Shown one piece after another: positions 22,401 to 33,483 of a stretch of DNA of 64,000 nucleotides. A model generated the notes under the pieces. That model did no database searches. It saw only the letters and a list, made by a program, of their open reading frames with translations, and was not told the DNA's origin. The translations under genes were made by a program, and so were the position numbers. Position 1 is the stretch's first letter, and every line of letters starts with the position of its first letter. Source of the stretch: Acanthochlamys bracteata (lineage: Eukaryota > Streptophyta > Magnoliopsida > Pandanales > Velloziaceae); the NCBI GenBank assembly GCA_019914995.1, contig CM034141.1:3884001-3948000 (forward strand), in the 5' to 3' direction.

Positions 22401-25400
22401 ATAGGATGTAAGGTGGGAGAAATAGTATTGTTGTTTAAGATTTAACTTAAATGGCAAAGTTTTCGTTTTATTTTACAGAAAAGCCACTTCATCCTAGAAA
22501 GGTTAGAAATTGCTGAAAATTGCTATATGGTAACATGTTATGTTTAAATTGGTTCTCCTTTGATAATTTGCCTATGTTTTTAGGTCTCAGTACAGTTATG
22601 ATTTAATATTAAAGGTCTGCATGACTATATAAGTAGTTCATGAATTTAGTTGTGTGTTTTTTCCTGTAGTAGTGTATGTGCTTTTGATGTCGGAACCATT
22701 GGAGCTACATTTTCCATATAATTGAATCCTAGCTAGTCTTCTTTTTTTATAAATTTTATAATGATTCCATTTAATTTAAATTTGGTATAAATGGAGTAGA
22801 CGCAGTGTGTTTATGACGGTGAGAGGAGGGTTGCAAGATATAGCTATTGCAATTTAGAGGACTTAACAAATGCTGTGTCATGGTGTTTTGGAAATGTGCG
22901 ACATAAAAAATCTGTTTATACTAGATTGTATGGCTTTGAATCATATGTATACTAGATACAAAAGCTAATGTGAAACTTAACATTGACATGAAAGCTTGCA
23001 AACTAGTGTAACCTAACTTCGAGAAGAAATAATGCAATATCCATCCGTTACACTGTCAAGGTATCAACCCTTATATAATATTATTTTAATTTATAATAAT
23101 TTAAAAACAATATTTCAAGTTTTATTCCTCTTTTAACTTTTTTCTTCAGTTTTCAATTTTGAAACCTTTTTCCTTTCTGTTCTCAATTTTTTATTCATGT
23201 ATCCTTTCATTTTTGGTTTGCTTTTTTTGAACCTATTTTTTATGTTTTGATTTATTTTGATAAAAATTGAGCAAGAGAATGCTCTAAGTTTTTTTGTGTT
23301 ACAAACACAAGAGCAAGCAAATAATATATTAGAATTTGGGAATGCTTGAGAGAATTTGAGAGTTTAAATGTTAATTCCTTTAACATGAAGAATGAGATAA
23401 GAGGTCGTGTTGCATGTTGGAAGAATTCTAGATTTATGTTTCTCCAACAATTATTATTTTTTCGTTTCTTCTCAAGAGGTTTTTTCCCTCTTAAGTAAAT
23501 AAAAATAAAATTTTAGAATGACATTTGCTTCCTTTTGCGCATAGCATTTTTCAATTAAGTGTTTATACCTCCTTCTATTTCTTAAGATGTATTAATTTTC
23601 TATTTTCTAGCAGAATTAGAAGGATTCCATTTCCTGGAATTTGTTTCATGTTCCTAAAAGCTCCTTCTCATATCTAAGTAGCAATTAAATATTTTCTCTC
23701 TTATCTCTCTCCAGTCCTGCTCTTCTCTTGTTGCATCATGCTCACACTTTTAATACAAGCATAATTTCTTTTAAAAATTGGTTTTACTAATTTAAGAATT
23801 AGGAAAAGGAGATTTGTTATTGGAAAGGAAGTAATCCAGAGTTTCATTTGCCATTCAAATAGGCCTTGGAACCTGGTTTGTATAACTACATTGATTTGGA
23901 TGCATGAAGGAGAAACTAGATTATAGAGGCAAGTAGGAATATTCTTGATGGAAACTATCTTAGCTATATGAAATTTGGCCTTCTTGTAGGTGGCTCAATT
24001 TAGTGTTGTAGGCTTTGACATCACTTTTGCTGCTTCATGGTGGCTGTGACTAACCCCAAGACATCAAAGTTTAATTTTAAAAATATGTACAATGGGATTT
24101 TCTCTTTACTTTTGAATATTCTTTCGCATTTTGTTGTATTAGTATCTACGTGCTTTTTGGGTGGTAGGATTACTCAGATCCTTATTTGTTGTTGTGTCGT
24201 TGGCATCAAGATAGAGTTTTTTCCTGGATGCACTGCTGCACTGCCACCTGCAAAGAGCTTTGCGGTTTTAAGGATGAATTAAAGCAAAACCAGAACTGGG
24301 ATCCTATTGTTTCTACTTGTGCACTAGAATAAGATGAAACCCGGTCAAGATAAATGGACTGTTTTGCAAGATTCTCACCTTCAATCACAACAACCACTTA
24401 ATTCTTGGTGTATCAGTTTTGATTCTAGTGAGATAAATCAGTGAGTACAAAGAGACATTATGTACTTGGCTTCACAGAAGATTTTGCAATTATTGAGCAG
24501 GTTTTTCATGGTAATGATTACACTAGTAATTCATGAGAGATAGTAGCATATGCCATGACCTATGATTTAGGGGGATAGTCACATTATCCCCCTAAATTAT
24601 TTATTATTATGCATATTCTATTATCAGATAGTATATATAAAATTAATAATATTGCACTGCTCTATAGGAGGAAGTAATATCTTCAGAGTCCAAGGGTTTA
24701 TAAGTCACTTATGCAAAGTCATATGCGTGATTAACAGAGCTATTGATAGAGGAGACATTTCTGCCGCTGCCCCTTACCTAATCTTACAAAACCTGTTAAG
24801 TAAGAATTTTGGCAGAAAATGCGACTTTGGGCAACTAGACATTCCCTTCAAGTGGTTTACCTTGATTGACAGTTAAAGAAGCTAACCTACAATAAAGAGC
24901 TCTATGTAGCTGTAGAGGCATTGAAAGTATTGGGATTGTCTGATAATAATCTGGTAACCACTATCATGAGGGCGTCAAATTTTGAGTTAGTATAGGCCTA
25001 ATTTGAATGGACCAGATTCTGTGGCTGAAGTTGCTGCTAAATGCTGTAAAGATTTAAAAATGTGATGTGCTTAGGTTTCCAAGGAGGTTTCTGGTATAGT
25101 CAAGGGAATGTAGTCATGTTTCTATGGGCATCTCTTGATATTTAAAATTACCCACATTCTGTAAATAAGACCTACATGTACTTAAGAACATGTATACTCG
25201 CATCAAACAGATTTTTGTTGATGGGTAGGTCAAGTAGTTAAGATATTCTTTATTGTTGATAAGGTCATGGTTTAGGTTACCTTTGTTGATCATTATGAGG
25301 TACATGGCTTTTACAGTTGATAATTTTTCCTCAGTGCTTTATTTAGAATCATTGTCATTACTCAAGTTACTATCCTTCTTTATTTTCTTTGTTCCCTCCC

Positions 25401-27607
25401 TCCCAAAACTGTCCGCTTATGATGAAATTAGATTACTAAGCAAAAGTCGATTTCTCACCATTTGATGCTATGGAGAGCCACTCATCTTATCCTCTTTCTT
25501 GGAGTTATTTTAGTTCATTTTCTCCCAATAAATGGAAAAGATGCAACAAGATCAACTTAGACCTATTTCTTCTCTAATCCTTCACCTTCCACTGTTTTTT
25601 CCTTTTACACTTTTTTATCATAACTCACTCCTATCTTTCATTGGTCAAGATTGTATCTTCAGCAACGTATCTACTATTTTGTGGTGCTGTAACTTTGATT
25701 TTCTCAGGTGAGTTTATGTGTTTAGAGGTCATTTGGGCCCCTTTTTTTCACTTTGATCCTCCACCAAAGTCCACCATTCCGTGCTCCTATCATATTCTCT
25801 TGCCGCATACAGTCACTAAAATTGGATTCATCATTACCATGGATATGAAGGGATGTATATGGGCATGTGTGTCTCAGAGAAAGGATAGCAGGTTCTGCTA
25901 TGAAAGAGAGACATGGAGAATATGTAGGCTTCTTTTAGGAGTGTTGAAGAAGTCAGGTTAAGCAGAATGTTTTTATTTGATGGTGGTCATGATGAATATT
26001 CCCTGAAAATGCATATGTGATGAGTATGAAGTTGAACAAATTCATGGAAACTTTAGCAATCCTGGATGGAATTCCTGGCTAAGAAGTTTTTGGTCTTTCA
26101 TAAGGATAAATTAACCATAAGTTTTTAAGAAATGGCTTGTAGAAACTTCTGTTTGGGTGTAAGAAGTGAGGTAGATTCATACTCCTCAGGAAAATGGCAT
26201 CCACCGCCTCCCCTAATGTCCGCGCTTCGTGGTTGACATTAATGTGGTAAACCGTCTTTGCACTCCAAAAATCATCTTTTGTATGCTCCTAGTGCTTGGA
26301 TTACCTTGGAATAGCATTGCCTGGACATGAACAAGTTCCATGGGTTTTATCTCAACTAGCTTGATTGCTTAGGTAGTTGGTGCATCCTCCGCCTCCCCTA
26401 ATTTCTGGTGTCATCGACAGTATAGAATTACCATTAACATGATGCAGTAGTTGGTGCAGCTAAGCTTTTATCAGTGGTATCTTAGCCATTGCATATCTAA
26501 CTGAGATATTCTTAGCAACATTTATGTAGAATTCTCATGTGTACTTTGACTCTTGTTGAGGCTTCTTAGACATCATGAGTCTACTTTCCTTTATTCAAAA
26601 AGGTATCCTAGATATTGATAGAACTCGTATATCAAGATGCAGGTCGATAGATTCATGGGGATAGTTAGCCTGTAGTATAGAATTACCTTATCTTAATGGC
26701 AATGCATTCTATAGGCTTGTTGAAACTTCCATCTGTTTCTTCCCTCTCAGGAACCTCAATCTCTCTCAATGCTATAGTCGTCGTGCGCAACTCTGTTAGG
26801 ATCACAATATATTGACTTATATCACCAAAAGATCCAATTTGGGTGCATGTCTTCAGAACAAATTATTTCCATGCCCTAAATATCGTGTAATTTGTGGATG
26901 AGAACAAAATATACTACTACTTTTCATAGAGGATAATTATATTTACATTTCTTGTCGTGTATGTTGGAAATTCTGATGCTTTTGTTTTAACAGACTCCCA
27001 TAAGTTGCAAGCTTATAACGTTTGGATAAATTTTGATTACAATTAACGGCTACTCATAGTTGGATTGTTGATCTGCTTTTTTGCATCCGCTGTTTTTCAA
27101 TTTATGCTGCCGGAACTCTTTAGGAACTCTGAAATCATGATATAAGATTATATTTCTTAAGGATAAGCTTTGCTTAACTTCGGCCAGAATGTTCTGTTGG
27201 ATGCAAGTTGCAACCCGAGATATACTGTAGATCCTCTTTTAAAAGCCTGCTTTTTAAGATTTTCTACTTCCAGCAGGATAAAGGTCGGCCATTACCTAAA
27301 TTTGGTGAATGGGATGTGAACGACCCTGCTTCTGCAGAGGGTTTCACAGTGATCTTCAACAAAGCCAGAGATGAAAGGAAAACCGGTGGTAGCTCACGCA
27401 ACTCTGATTCTCCAAACAAGGAGGATGCAAGTCTAAAACAAGGGAATTATAACCCTAGGCCAGCTGCTGTAAGTTCTTTGCTTGTATGTAGATTTTAAGG
27501 TTTTGTTTTTTGTGAGGTAGCTAACTAGTTTATTGCTTTTGTAATTTGTCACATTGTTGCAGAAGAAGTGGCTTTGCTGCATGCAGCCCACTCCAGCTGA
27601 GTCCTAA
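19407..27607 (+). CDS. RIN4/NOI-domain protein, three exons, 81 aa
   Basis: Exon 2 (27274-27468) encodes the NOI domain almost perfectly: DKGRPLPKFGEWDVNDP, then SAEGFTVIFNKARDERK. Exon 3 (27563-27607) encodes KKWLCCMQPTPAES, the C-terminal Cys pair used for palmitoylation and membrane anchoring in RIN4-type proteins. NOI genes usually have a tiny first exon. The best candidate is ATGTCG followed by a strong donor GTAAGA at 19407-19412, just after a CT-rich leader. It joins in frame as MS+QDKGRP, leaving a 7861-nt intron 1. Exon 2's acceptor is CAGCAG (NAGNAG), so Q3 may be optional. Donor GTAAGT at 27469, acceptor TTGTTGCAG before 27563. Small NOI proteins are plasma-membrane-associated; RIN4 itself guards immunity. 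A far exon 1 is inference; exons 2 and 3 are firm. Confidence 0.8.
19747..19877. mobile_element. 131-bp MITE in NOI intron 1
   Basis: It begins TTTAGGCCCTAGTTT and ends AAACAGGACCTAAA, which is an inverted repeat of about 14 bp with two or three mismatches. The interior is non-coding. The target duplication is not clear. Confidence 0.55.
20927..20982. repeat. compound (CT)n(CA)n(CT)n microsatellite
   Basis: CT units, then CACACACA, then CT units again, about 56 bp in all, inside NOI intron 1. Confidence 0.95.
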
Positions 27608-29139
27608 TGTACAAGGTTTATGATAACTAGGGGTGAAAGTGAAAAGTACTTTGGCTTTATACTGTTCTCTCAAGGACTTAGATCGTGGGTACAATTTGGT
27701 TTTCTCTATGTTGTCTGCAGGTGATTCGAGTTGATTGGAAGCCGACAGGAAAATTGAAGGGATGGGGTTCATGGTAGTAAACTATGTGCTTGTATTTAGC
27801 GTGTGTATCCTTGATGTTCTTAAAGCTAACGCTTGGCTGCCTTGAGTCTTTTTGGTTGCAGAATTTGCCCTATTTATATATATGACCTTCTACATGTTAT
27901 AGATTCTTTTGCTCGAGTAATGTAATGAACAAAGTTCTTGTAATGTAATTCTTTCCACAACAGATTTCCCTCTGCTGAGGCTATGCACTCGTGTTGTTTT
28001 GGTGTAGGCAGAATGAAAAGGGAATTATCCACAAATGCATTGTGACAACAAGTTCAACAGCAATTTGATTTCGGGATCTGTTGTCTTGGAGAAGTACTGT
28101 TGACATATATCAACAAATGCATTTTATGTGTAGCTTAGTTTACACACTGGTTCTTCCGGGGATGATATTGATATCACCACGACGATGTTTTTGAATGACT
28201 TGCTATCTATGCTCGTATATTTTAGCTGTGTCTGACGAAACTTATCGTGGGTTTAAAGATCCTCTAGTAAATATAGTGCGGCTTATGTTTGATTGCGTTT
28301 TTTGTATACTCTTTTCAGGAGTTCTTTCAGATAATACGATAACTACCAAGTTTGACAGTAATGTTGAATTTAAAGCGACCATATTCATCTAGCGTGCTCA
28401 CAATCTAATTCTACTATGCCGTTCTCTTTAGATATCTTTTGGCAGTGTTTATCAAATTTTATTTTTATTTTAATAAAATTTTAAAGTAATTTTAACTTTT
28501 TTAATCTTAAAAAGTAGAAATGAATTATAAGTTATTAAATCTTTTATATGTATAACTTTTAGTTTTTTTGAGGTAAAAAAGATCAAATTTCGTTTTCTTA
28601 AAAAGTCAAAGAATTTTTTAGAACCTTTTTTTTAATTTTAAGTATTTCTAAACGTTTACACAGGATAAACGAATCATTGGTATGTGCATCAGAAGACAAA
28701 AATAAAAAAATCTTTAATTTGTCTTTGTTCTTTAGCAGTAATAGCAATATGGAATTCGTAAGGATTACTTGTTTCTATCGTCTCCCTTCCAGTGAACAAG
28801 ACTAAAGTTGGTCTTTTCCTTCAAGGTCCATACTAGTGAGAGGCCTAACTCACCTATTTGGTCGCAAGGCGTGCTTGATATTATTTCAATTTTAAAACAA
28901 TCACTTGCGCTAAAACGTACACATTAATCGTGCATAACGCTGTAAGATTGTGGTTAACAACTATAATAAATAGCATATCTATTCTTATTTTCAATTTCTA
29001 CTAGATTTTCAACTTGGTGAAATTTAAATCTGAAATCTAGTTTGACGATTGATGCTCACTACAACTAGAAAAGCAATGGCAACTGAGGCTCGAGATTATT
29101 GTGGTCAAATTTCAGTTGTTATATGATGGTCATGAATGA

Positions 29140-29395
29140 CCTAAAATATTTTTCAATCAGCATAAATCTGTATTTTAGCTATTAGGAGTGATTTTGAGAT
29201 TGAATTTTTTTAAAATAGAAAATATTTTTATTTTTTTGAGAAATAAAATTTATTTTTTTTACCTCCAAAAAAATAATAAAAATATACAATAAAAAAATCT
29301 CACTACGTAATATTTTTCTACACTTTCTAAATTTTTAAATAAATTTTAAAAATATATATTAAAAAATTATTTTTTTGGTAACTATTCGGACATTG
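29140..29395. mobile_element. AT-rich MITE-like block, family 2
   Basis: It shares a long AT-rich core with the blocks at 38657-38900 and 47300-47575: an AATATTTTTATTTTT start, then ACTACGTAATATTTTTCTAC and TTTCTAAATTTTTAAATAAA, then ATATATATTAAAAAAT. The ends are too decayed to define. Confidence 0.5.
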
Positions 29396-29453
29396 TAAGG
29401 CAATAAAGACCGAAACAATAATAAGATACTATTGATCTATAAATATGCAATTT

Positions 29454-29479
29454 GATATATATATATATATATATATATA
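29454..29479. repeat. (TA)n microsatellite
   Basis: About 12 TA units. Confidence 0.95.
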
Positions 29480-30369
29480 ATTTTTTAATAAAATAACAAG
29501 TTTATCAAAATAAGTTTTATTTAATTTTAAGCAATACGATAGTTGGCCGAAAATACCTTCTGTCCCATTTGTTTGACAATTGCATGCAACACATCCCGGT
29601 TTCAAAGCTGATTGATTTAGATTTTAACAGCGGCACCACTCTGAAATTTTTTTAAAATGAAATGCCTAATCTTGTATAGAATTTACATTTCAGGAAATTC
29701 ACAAGTGATAATTATAAATATGTCCTTTCTATACTTTTCCAAGTTCCAACTGAAAATTGATAATTTATAGAACGAATCTTAACTTGTACATAGATTTGCT
29801 ATATAAAGCTTGCAATCATAATCTCTCTGGAATAAAAAGCTAATAAAACTATGAGGACGGAAATCTGCTAAGAAAGATACAGTTATGTATAGAACGCGAG
29901 CAGCACCACAAAAAATAAAGATATATATCTATATCCTAACTAGCTTAGCTATACATTTACTAAATAAGAATATATAAAGTTTGGCAAAAGATTTGTGTTT
30001 CAGAAAGTGGAAACCACTATCTTACCAAAGTTTTAGGGCTTGCTTATCTTCTTCAACGAAACCAGCTTAGAAAAAGCTGTCTGAAAAGCTCAGACACTTT
30101 AAGTTTTAACATTAAACTTACAAGTGCTTAATTATCAACATTGGATTTAATCACGAGAAGTTTATCTGCTAACTTGCACACGTTTCCTCCTTGTTTTCAG
30201 AATTTGCCAAGTCCATATATATTCCATTGAGAAACCTAACTTTCTTCTGACTTGAAGCTATGATTTCGATTAAAAATCTTTTTTTCTTTGACCTTGAATA
30301 CCTAAAAAAATACCATACTAGTTTTTTCAACTCTCCACAGCTGTATGCCTGTATACTTCTCCTCGACTC

Positions 30370-30380
30370 TCTATAAATAC
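30370..30380 (+). promoter_or_regulatory. TATA box of the STIG1 gene
   Basis: TCTATAAATAC lies about 130 bp before the STIG1 start codon, which leaves a leader of roughly 100 nt if transcription starts 30 bp downstream. Confidence 0.7.
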
Positions 30381-30505
30381 CTTCTCAGTCTCCCAAGAAA
30401 GAGTACATCCTAGAAGTTAATTATTCAATCTCTTTCTGCAGAGACAATTTTTCGACCGAATAATACTACACATACAAACACACCTAACAATTCCTACAAA
30501 AGAAA

Positions 30506-31087
30506 ATGGTATCGAGAGTTTTGTTCTTCGCAGCGATTTGGTTCATGACATTTGCTGCTACGTCTCATGGCCATGACAATATTGATCAAACTAACAAGGA
30601 AAATGATACGAAACGTTATGTAGTATTGCCATCGCCGCCGCCAGCAAAGGATAATAAGGAGTACCACTCATCACTACCGCCACTACCTCCCCCGAAGGGA
30701 AAGGAGCACTCTTCACCACCACCTCCACCGCCGCCAAAGAAACACTTCAAGAAAGAAGAAGAACCAGGGGAGTCTGGGGTAGTTAGAGGGGATTACAGCT
30801 TCTATCATCGCTACGACCCTAGAGCGCCGATGACTTGTGACAAATTCCCTAGAGTTTGCCGGGCGAAGGGAAGCCCCGGCCCCGACTGTTGCTACAAGCG
30901 TTGCGTGAACGTTATGACAGACAACCTCAACTGCGGGCGTTGCGGTCACCGTTGCAAGTACGGCCAAGCATGCTGTGGGGGTGAGTGCGTCAGCATAATG
31001 TATGATCCTAGGCACTGCGGAGGGTGCAAGAAGAAGTGCAAGAAGGGGAGCTACTGCAGATACGGAATGTGCAGCTACGCTACTTGA
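30506..31087 (+). CDS. STIG1-type stigma-specific Cys-rich secreted protein
   Basis: A single-exon gene of 193 codons. Residues 1-22 form a signal peptide (MVSRVLFFAAIWFMTFAATS). Residues 40-80 form a Pro/Lys-rich hinge with PPPPPPP. Residues 100-193 form the STIG1 domain with 16 Cys (111, 118, 128, 129, 133, 143, 146, 150, 156, 157, 161, 171, 174, 178, 184, 189) in the family's CC..C and CG.CG.RC arrangement (NLNCGRCGHRC, CCGGECVSI, HCGGCKKKC). STIG1 proteins are secreted to the stigma exudate or cell wall, where some act as peptides on pollen-tube receptor kinases. The proline-rich insert is longer than in the tobacco or tomato prototypes and may tether the protein to the wall (inference). 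AATAAA-like signals follow at about 31204 and 31300. Not a toxin despite the high Cys content. Confidence 0.93.
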   Translation: MVSRVLFFAAIWFMTFAATSHGHDNIDQTNKENDTKRYVVLPSPPPAKDNKEYHSSLPPLPPPKGKEHSSPPPPPPPKKHFKKEEEPGESGVVRGDYSFYHRYDPRAPMTCDKFPRVCRAKGSPGPDCCYKRCVNVMTDNLNCGRCGHRCKYGQACCGGECVSIMYDPRHCGGCKKKCKKGSYCRYGMCSYAT

Positions 31088-32870
31088 TCATATAATTACA
31101 TGCATCACAAAATTCGTATGCGTGCATTCGTTGATTTGAGTTTGATTCGTTGTATAGGGCACTGGTTATATGACTTGGGATCGCATTCGTTTGGTTCATT
31201 TCTCAATAAACAAAAACAAACATAACTTATATACACACAGAAAGAAATGTATAAATTGTGAGTGTAAGGTTTTTATGTATTTTCACATATGCACTGCTCA
31301 ATAAAATGAAGTTTTCCCCTCTTCATCTTTCAGCTATTCCAAATGTACGCATACATACATAGATACATACATATATTTATATACTATATACATACATATA
31401 CATATCTATATTATATATATATAACTTGATTCTTTTAGTTTCTTTTAGACGCCAAAAGTTACTAATCTTCCGTAGCTAATTAATTTAGAAACTAAAATTA
31501 CACTATATAAGTAAAGATTTAGAAGCATTTAATGAACTGATCATGTACTACGTACGGTTTCGTAGTAGCTAATAGGGAGATGATCCAGCATTATGAATGT
31601 CATGAGTCATCAGCGCAACTACTGCAATGCATGGGAGAATCAAGTTAGTTACGTGTATATATACGTAGTCCTGTGGAAGAATTTAGGTGCCGTTTAGTTA
31701 AAATTTTCAACTCTTTTTCATTTCAATTTTTTATTTTATATTTTAAAAAAAAATTTAAAATATTTTATAGATTTTTTAATCTTTAAAAATTATAAAAAAA
31801 TTAGAACGTCATAAAATTTTCTTACTATTATGATTATCAATATTTTAAAATAAAAAATAAAACTTATTTTCTAAAAAATTTAAAAATATTTTTGTTTAAA
31901 ATTTTTTATTTTCAAATACATTTCTAAATATGCTCTTAGTCAGTTTAATTATCGGAAGGGATGTATATGACAAATATGATTGCATTCAGTGAGCCGCAAA
32001 ACGTGAACTCGTACGTTTGACAGAACCGAAATCGTAGCATCAGCAGCGATATACGACCATGCAAATGCAGACATTGGTTGAGTTACGATCATGGCCATGA
32101 CGATTGTATTTAATTTGAAAGGTGTACATGAAATGCTTGGTTTGTTGCTTACCGCACAATAACATAATGAAGAAGAAAATGTTTCTTGGGATTTGTTAAC
32201 ACATTAATTCTTATAGCGAGGAAAACTTGGGTTTTTTATTAGTAAGTAACTCAATGGCGTATATATTGCTGCAGCGCAGGGTAGGAGAAGTTGACATTTA
32301 TGTGCCAATGTTTTTTGGCAGAATTGGAGCGCAATTCCACAATCAGCAGGCTAGGTTTCTTGATTTTTGTTTTAATCCTGGTAGAATTTCTTCATTGACC
32401 GAAATATCGTACATTAATACACATTCGGTTTTGACTTGAAAATTTGATTTGTTTTGACTCGCCTAATCTACGCGGACTACTTCGCTGCCCTCGTCAGGTC
32501 TCATTGTCAAACCCAAAACCAAAACCCATACTTCAGCCTACATCGTCAAAGTCCAACTTCAGCCGGCAGTCCACGTAGGATCGAATATCCGGTCCCCAAA
32601 ACTGTTAAAATTGATACTTTATATTCTTAAAATGAAAAATCTAAATTATTAGATATACTTCAGTGCATCCATACATATATTATATAACTATAAGTTTAAT
32701 CGACTTTCAATATATTTTGATATTTATCGAAAGCATCATCAAATTTTAAATGTTTCAATATGATTTAGTGATAAACTTATATATGGTATTTTCACTCATT
32801 TAATTTGATTTTTAGTTTGAAAATTATAAATAAATTTTAGAAGGAGATAAATGTATGGTACAATTAATCA
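31088..32870. other. AT-rich spacer downstream of STIG1
   Basis: STIG1 3' UTR up to about 31310, then CATACATA repeats (31350-31420), an AT-rich block at 31690-31940 of degraded MITE type, and no reading frame that I can interpret. Confidence 0.5.
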
Positions 32871-33483
32871 GAGTGTTTGAATACGAGAGTAATTCATAAA
32901 AATAAGAGTAAAAATAATAAGGAAAAGAATAACATAAAGTAAGAATAATTGTTTATTCTTAGACTAATTAAAACTATTAATAACAGTAATTAAAAATAAA
33001 GAGTTACTTTTATAGTTAATAGAATAAAGTGAGATGTAAATAAAACAATTTTTGATAGAAAGATTGAAATGTCTTTATTAAGTTTTTGAAAATTTAAAAA
33101 ATTTATATTCATAAAATGATAAGTAGAGTCGAGCGAAAAAAAAGAGATTGATTTTTAATAAATTTTATTATTTAAATTTAGTTTGTTAGTTGGTTAGTCA
33201 AAAAATTGAACATAATTTTTTGATACAGATACAAAAAGGAATAGAAATATGTGCATACATATAGTAATTGTTTTAGCTTATCAGGATCAGAAAAGACATT
33301 TTACAATTTTCAATTACTCTTTTTTGGTTATACCTCAATGTGGAGTGTAATTGATTACTCTCCATATACAAGTAATGAAGAGAATCTTTCTCTTAATTAT
33401 ATTTATAAAAGAGCTGCTAAATAAGAGTAATCGATTTTCTTACTTTTCATTATGTTTAGTTACTCTTAGTCCAAACACATTAC
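32871..33483. mobile_element. about 610-bp MITE with GTGTTTG terminal inverted repeats
   Basis: The left end has GAGTGTTTGAATACGAGAGT and the right end, reverse complemented, has TAATGTGTTTGGACTAAGAG; both continue into AGTAA-rich sequence. The inverted match is about 20 bp with several mismatches, so the ends are accurate only to a few bases. No coding capacity. Confidence 0.5.

Larger units (their letters stand above)
19413..27273 (+). other. 7.9-kb first intron of the NOI gene
   Basis: The stretch has no reading frame above 126 codons and nothing I can match to a protein family on either strand. It holds a 131-bp MITE (19747-19877), a CT/CA microsatellite (20927-20982), and repeated ACCATGGTATT and GGCCCTATTTGGTG motifs at 20450-21150 that look like degraded MITEs. 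If the 19407 exon is wrong, this is an intergenic region and the real exon 1 is hidden in it. Confidence 0.5.
27608..30369. other. NOI 3' UTR and AT-rich spacer
   Basis: The NOI 3' UTR probably extends to about 27950; GTAATGTAATGAAC and TTGTAATGTAATTC there resemble plant poly(A) signals. A CTGCAG acceptor-like site at 27720 suggests a possible spliced UTR. After that there is no gene, only AT-rich DNA with one MITE-like block (29140-29395) and a TA microsatellite (29454-29479). Confidence 0.5.

Noticed and set aside
25641-25961. 106-codon frame in the NOI intron with splice-like ends
   Set aside because: No domain, no supporting neighbours; random open frames of this size are expected.
30713-31015. 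100-codon minus-strand frame
   Set aside because: Exact antisense shadow of the STIG1 coding sequence.
32460-32580. Short inverted similarity (ACGCGGACTAC / CAGTCCACGTAGG)
   Set aside because: Too short and imperfect to call a structured RNA or element end.
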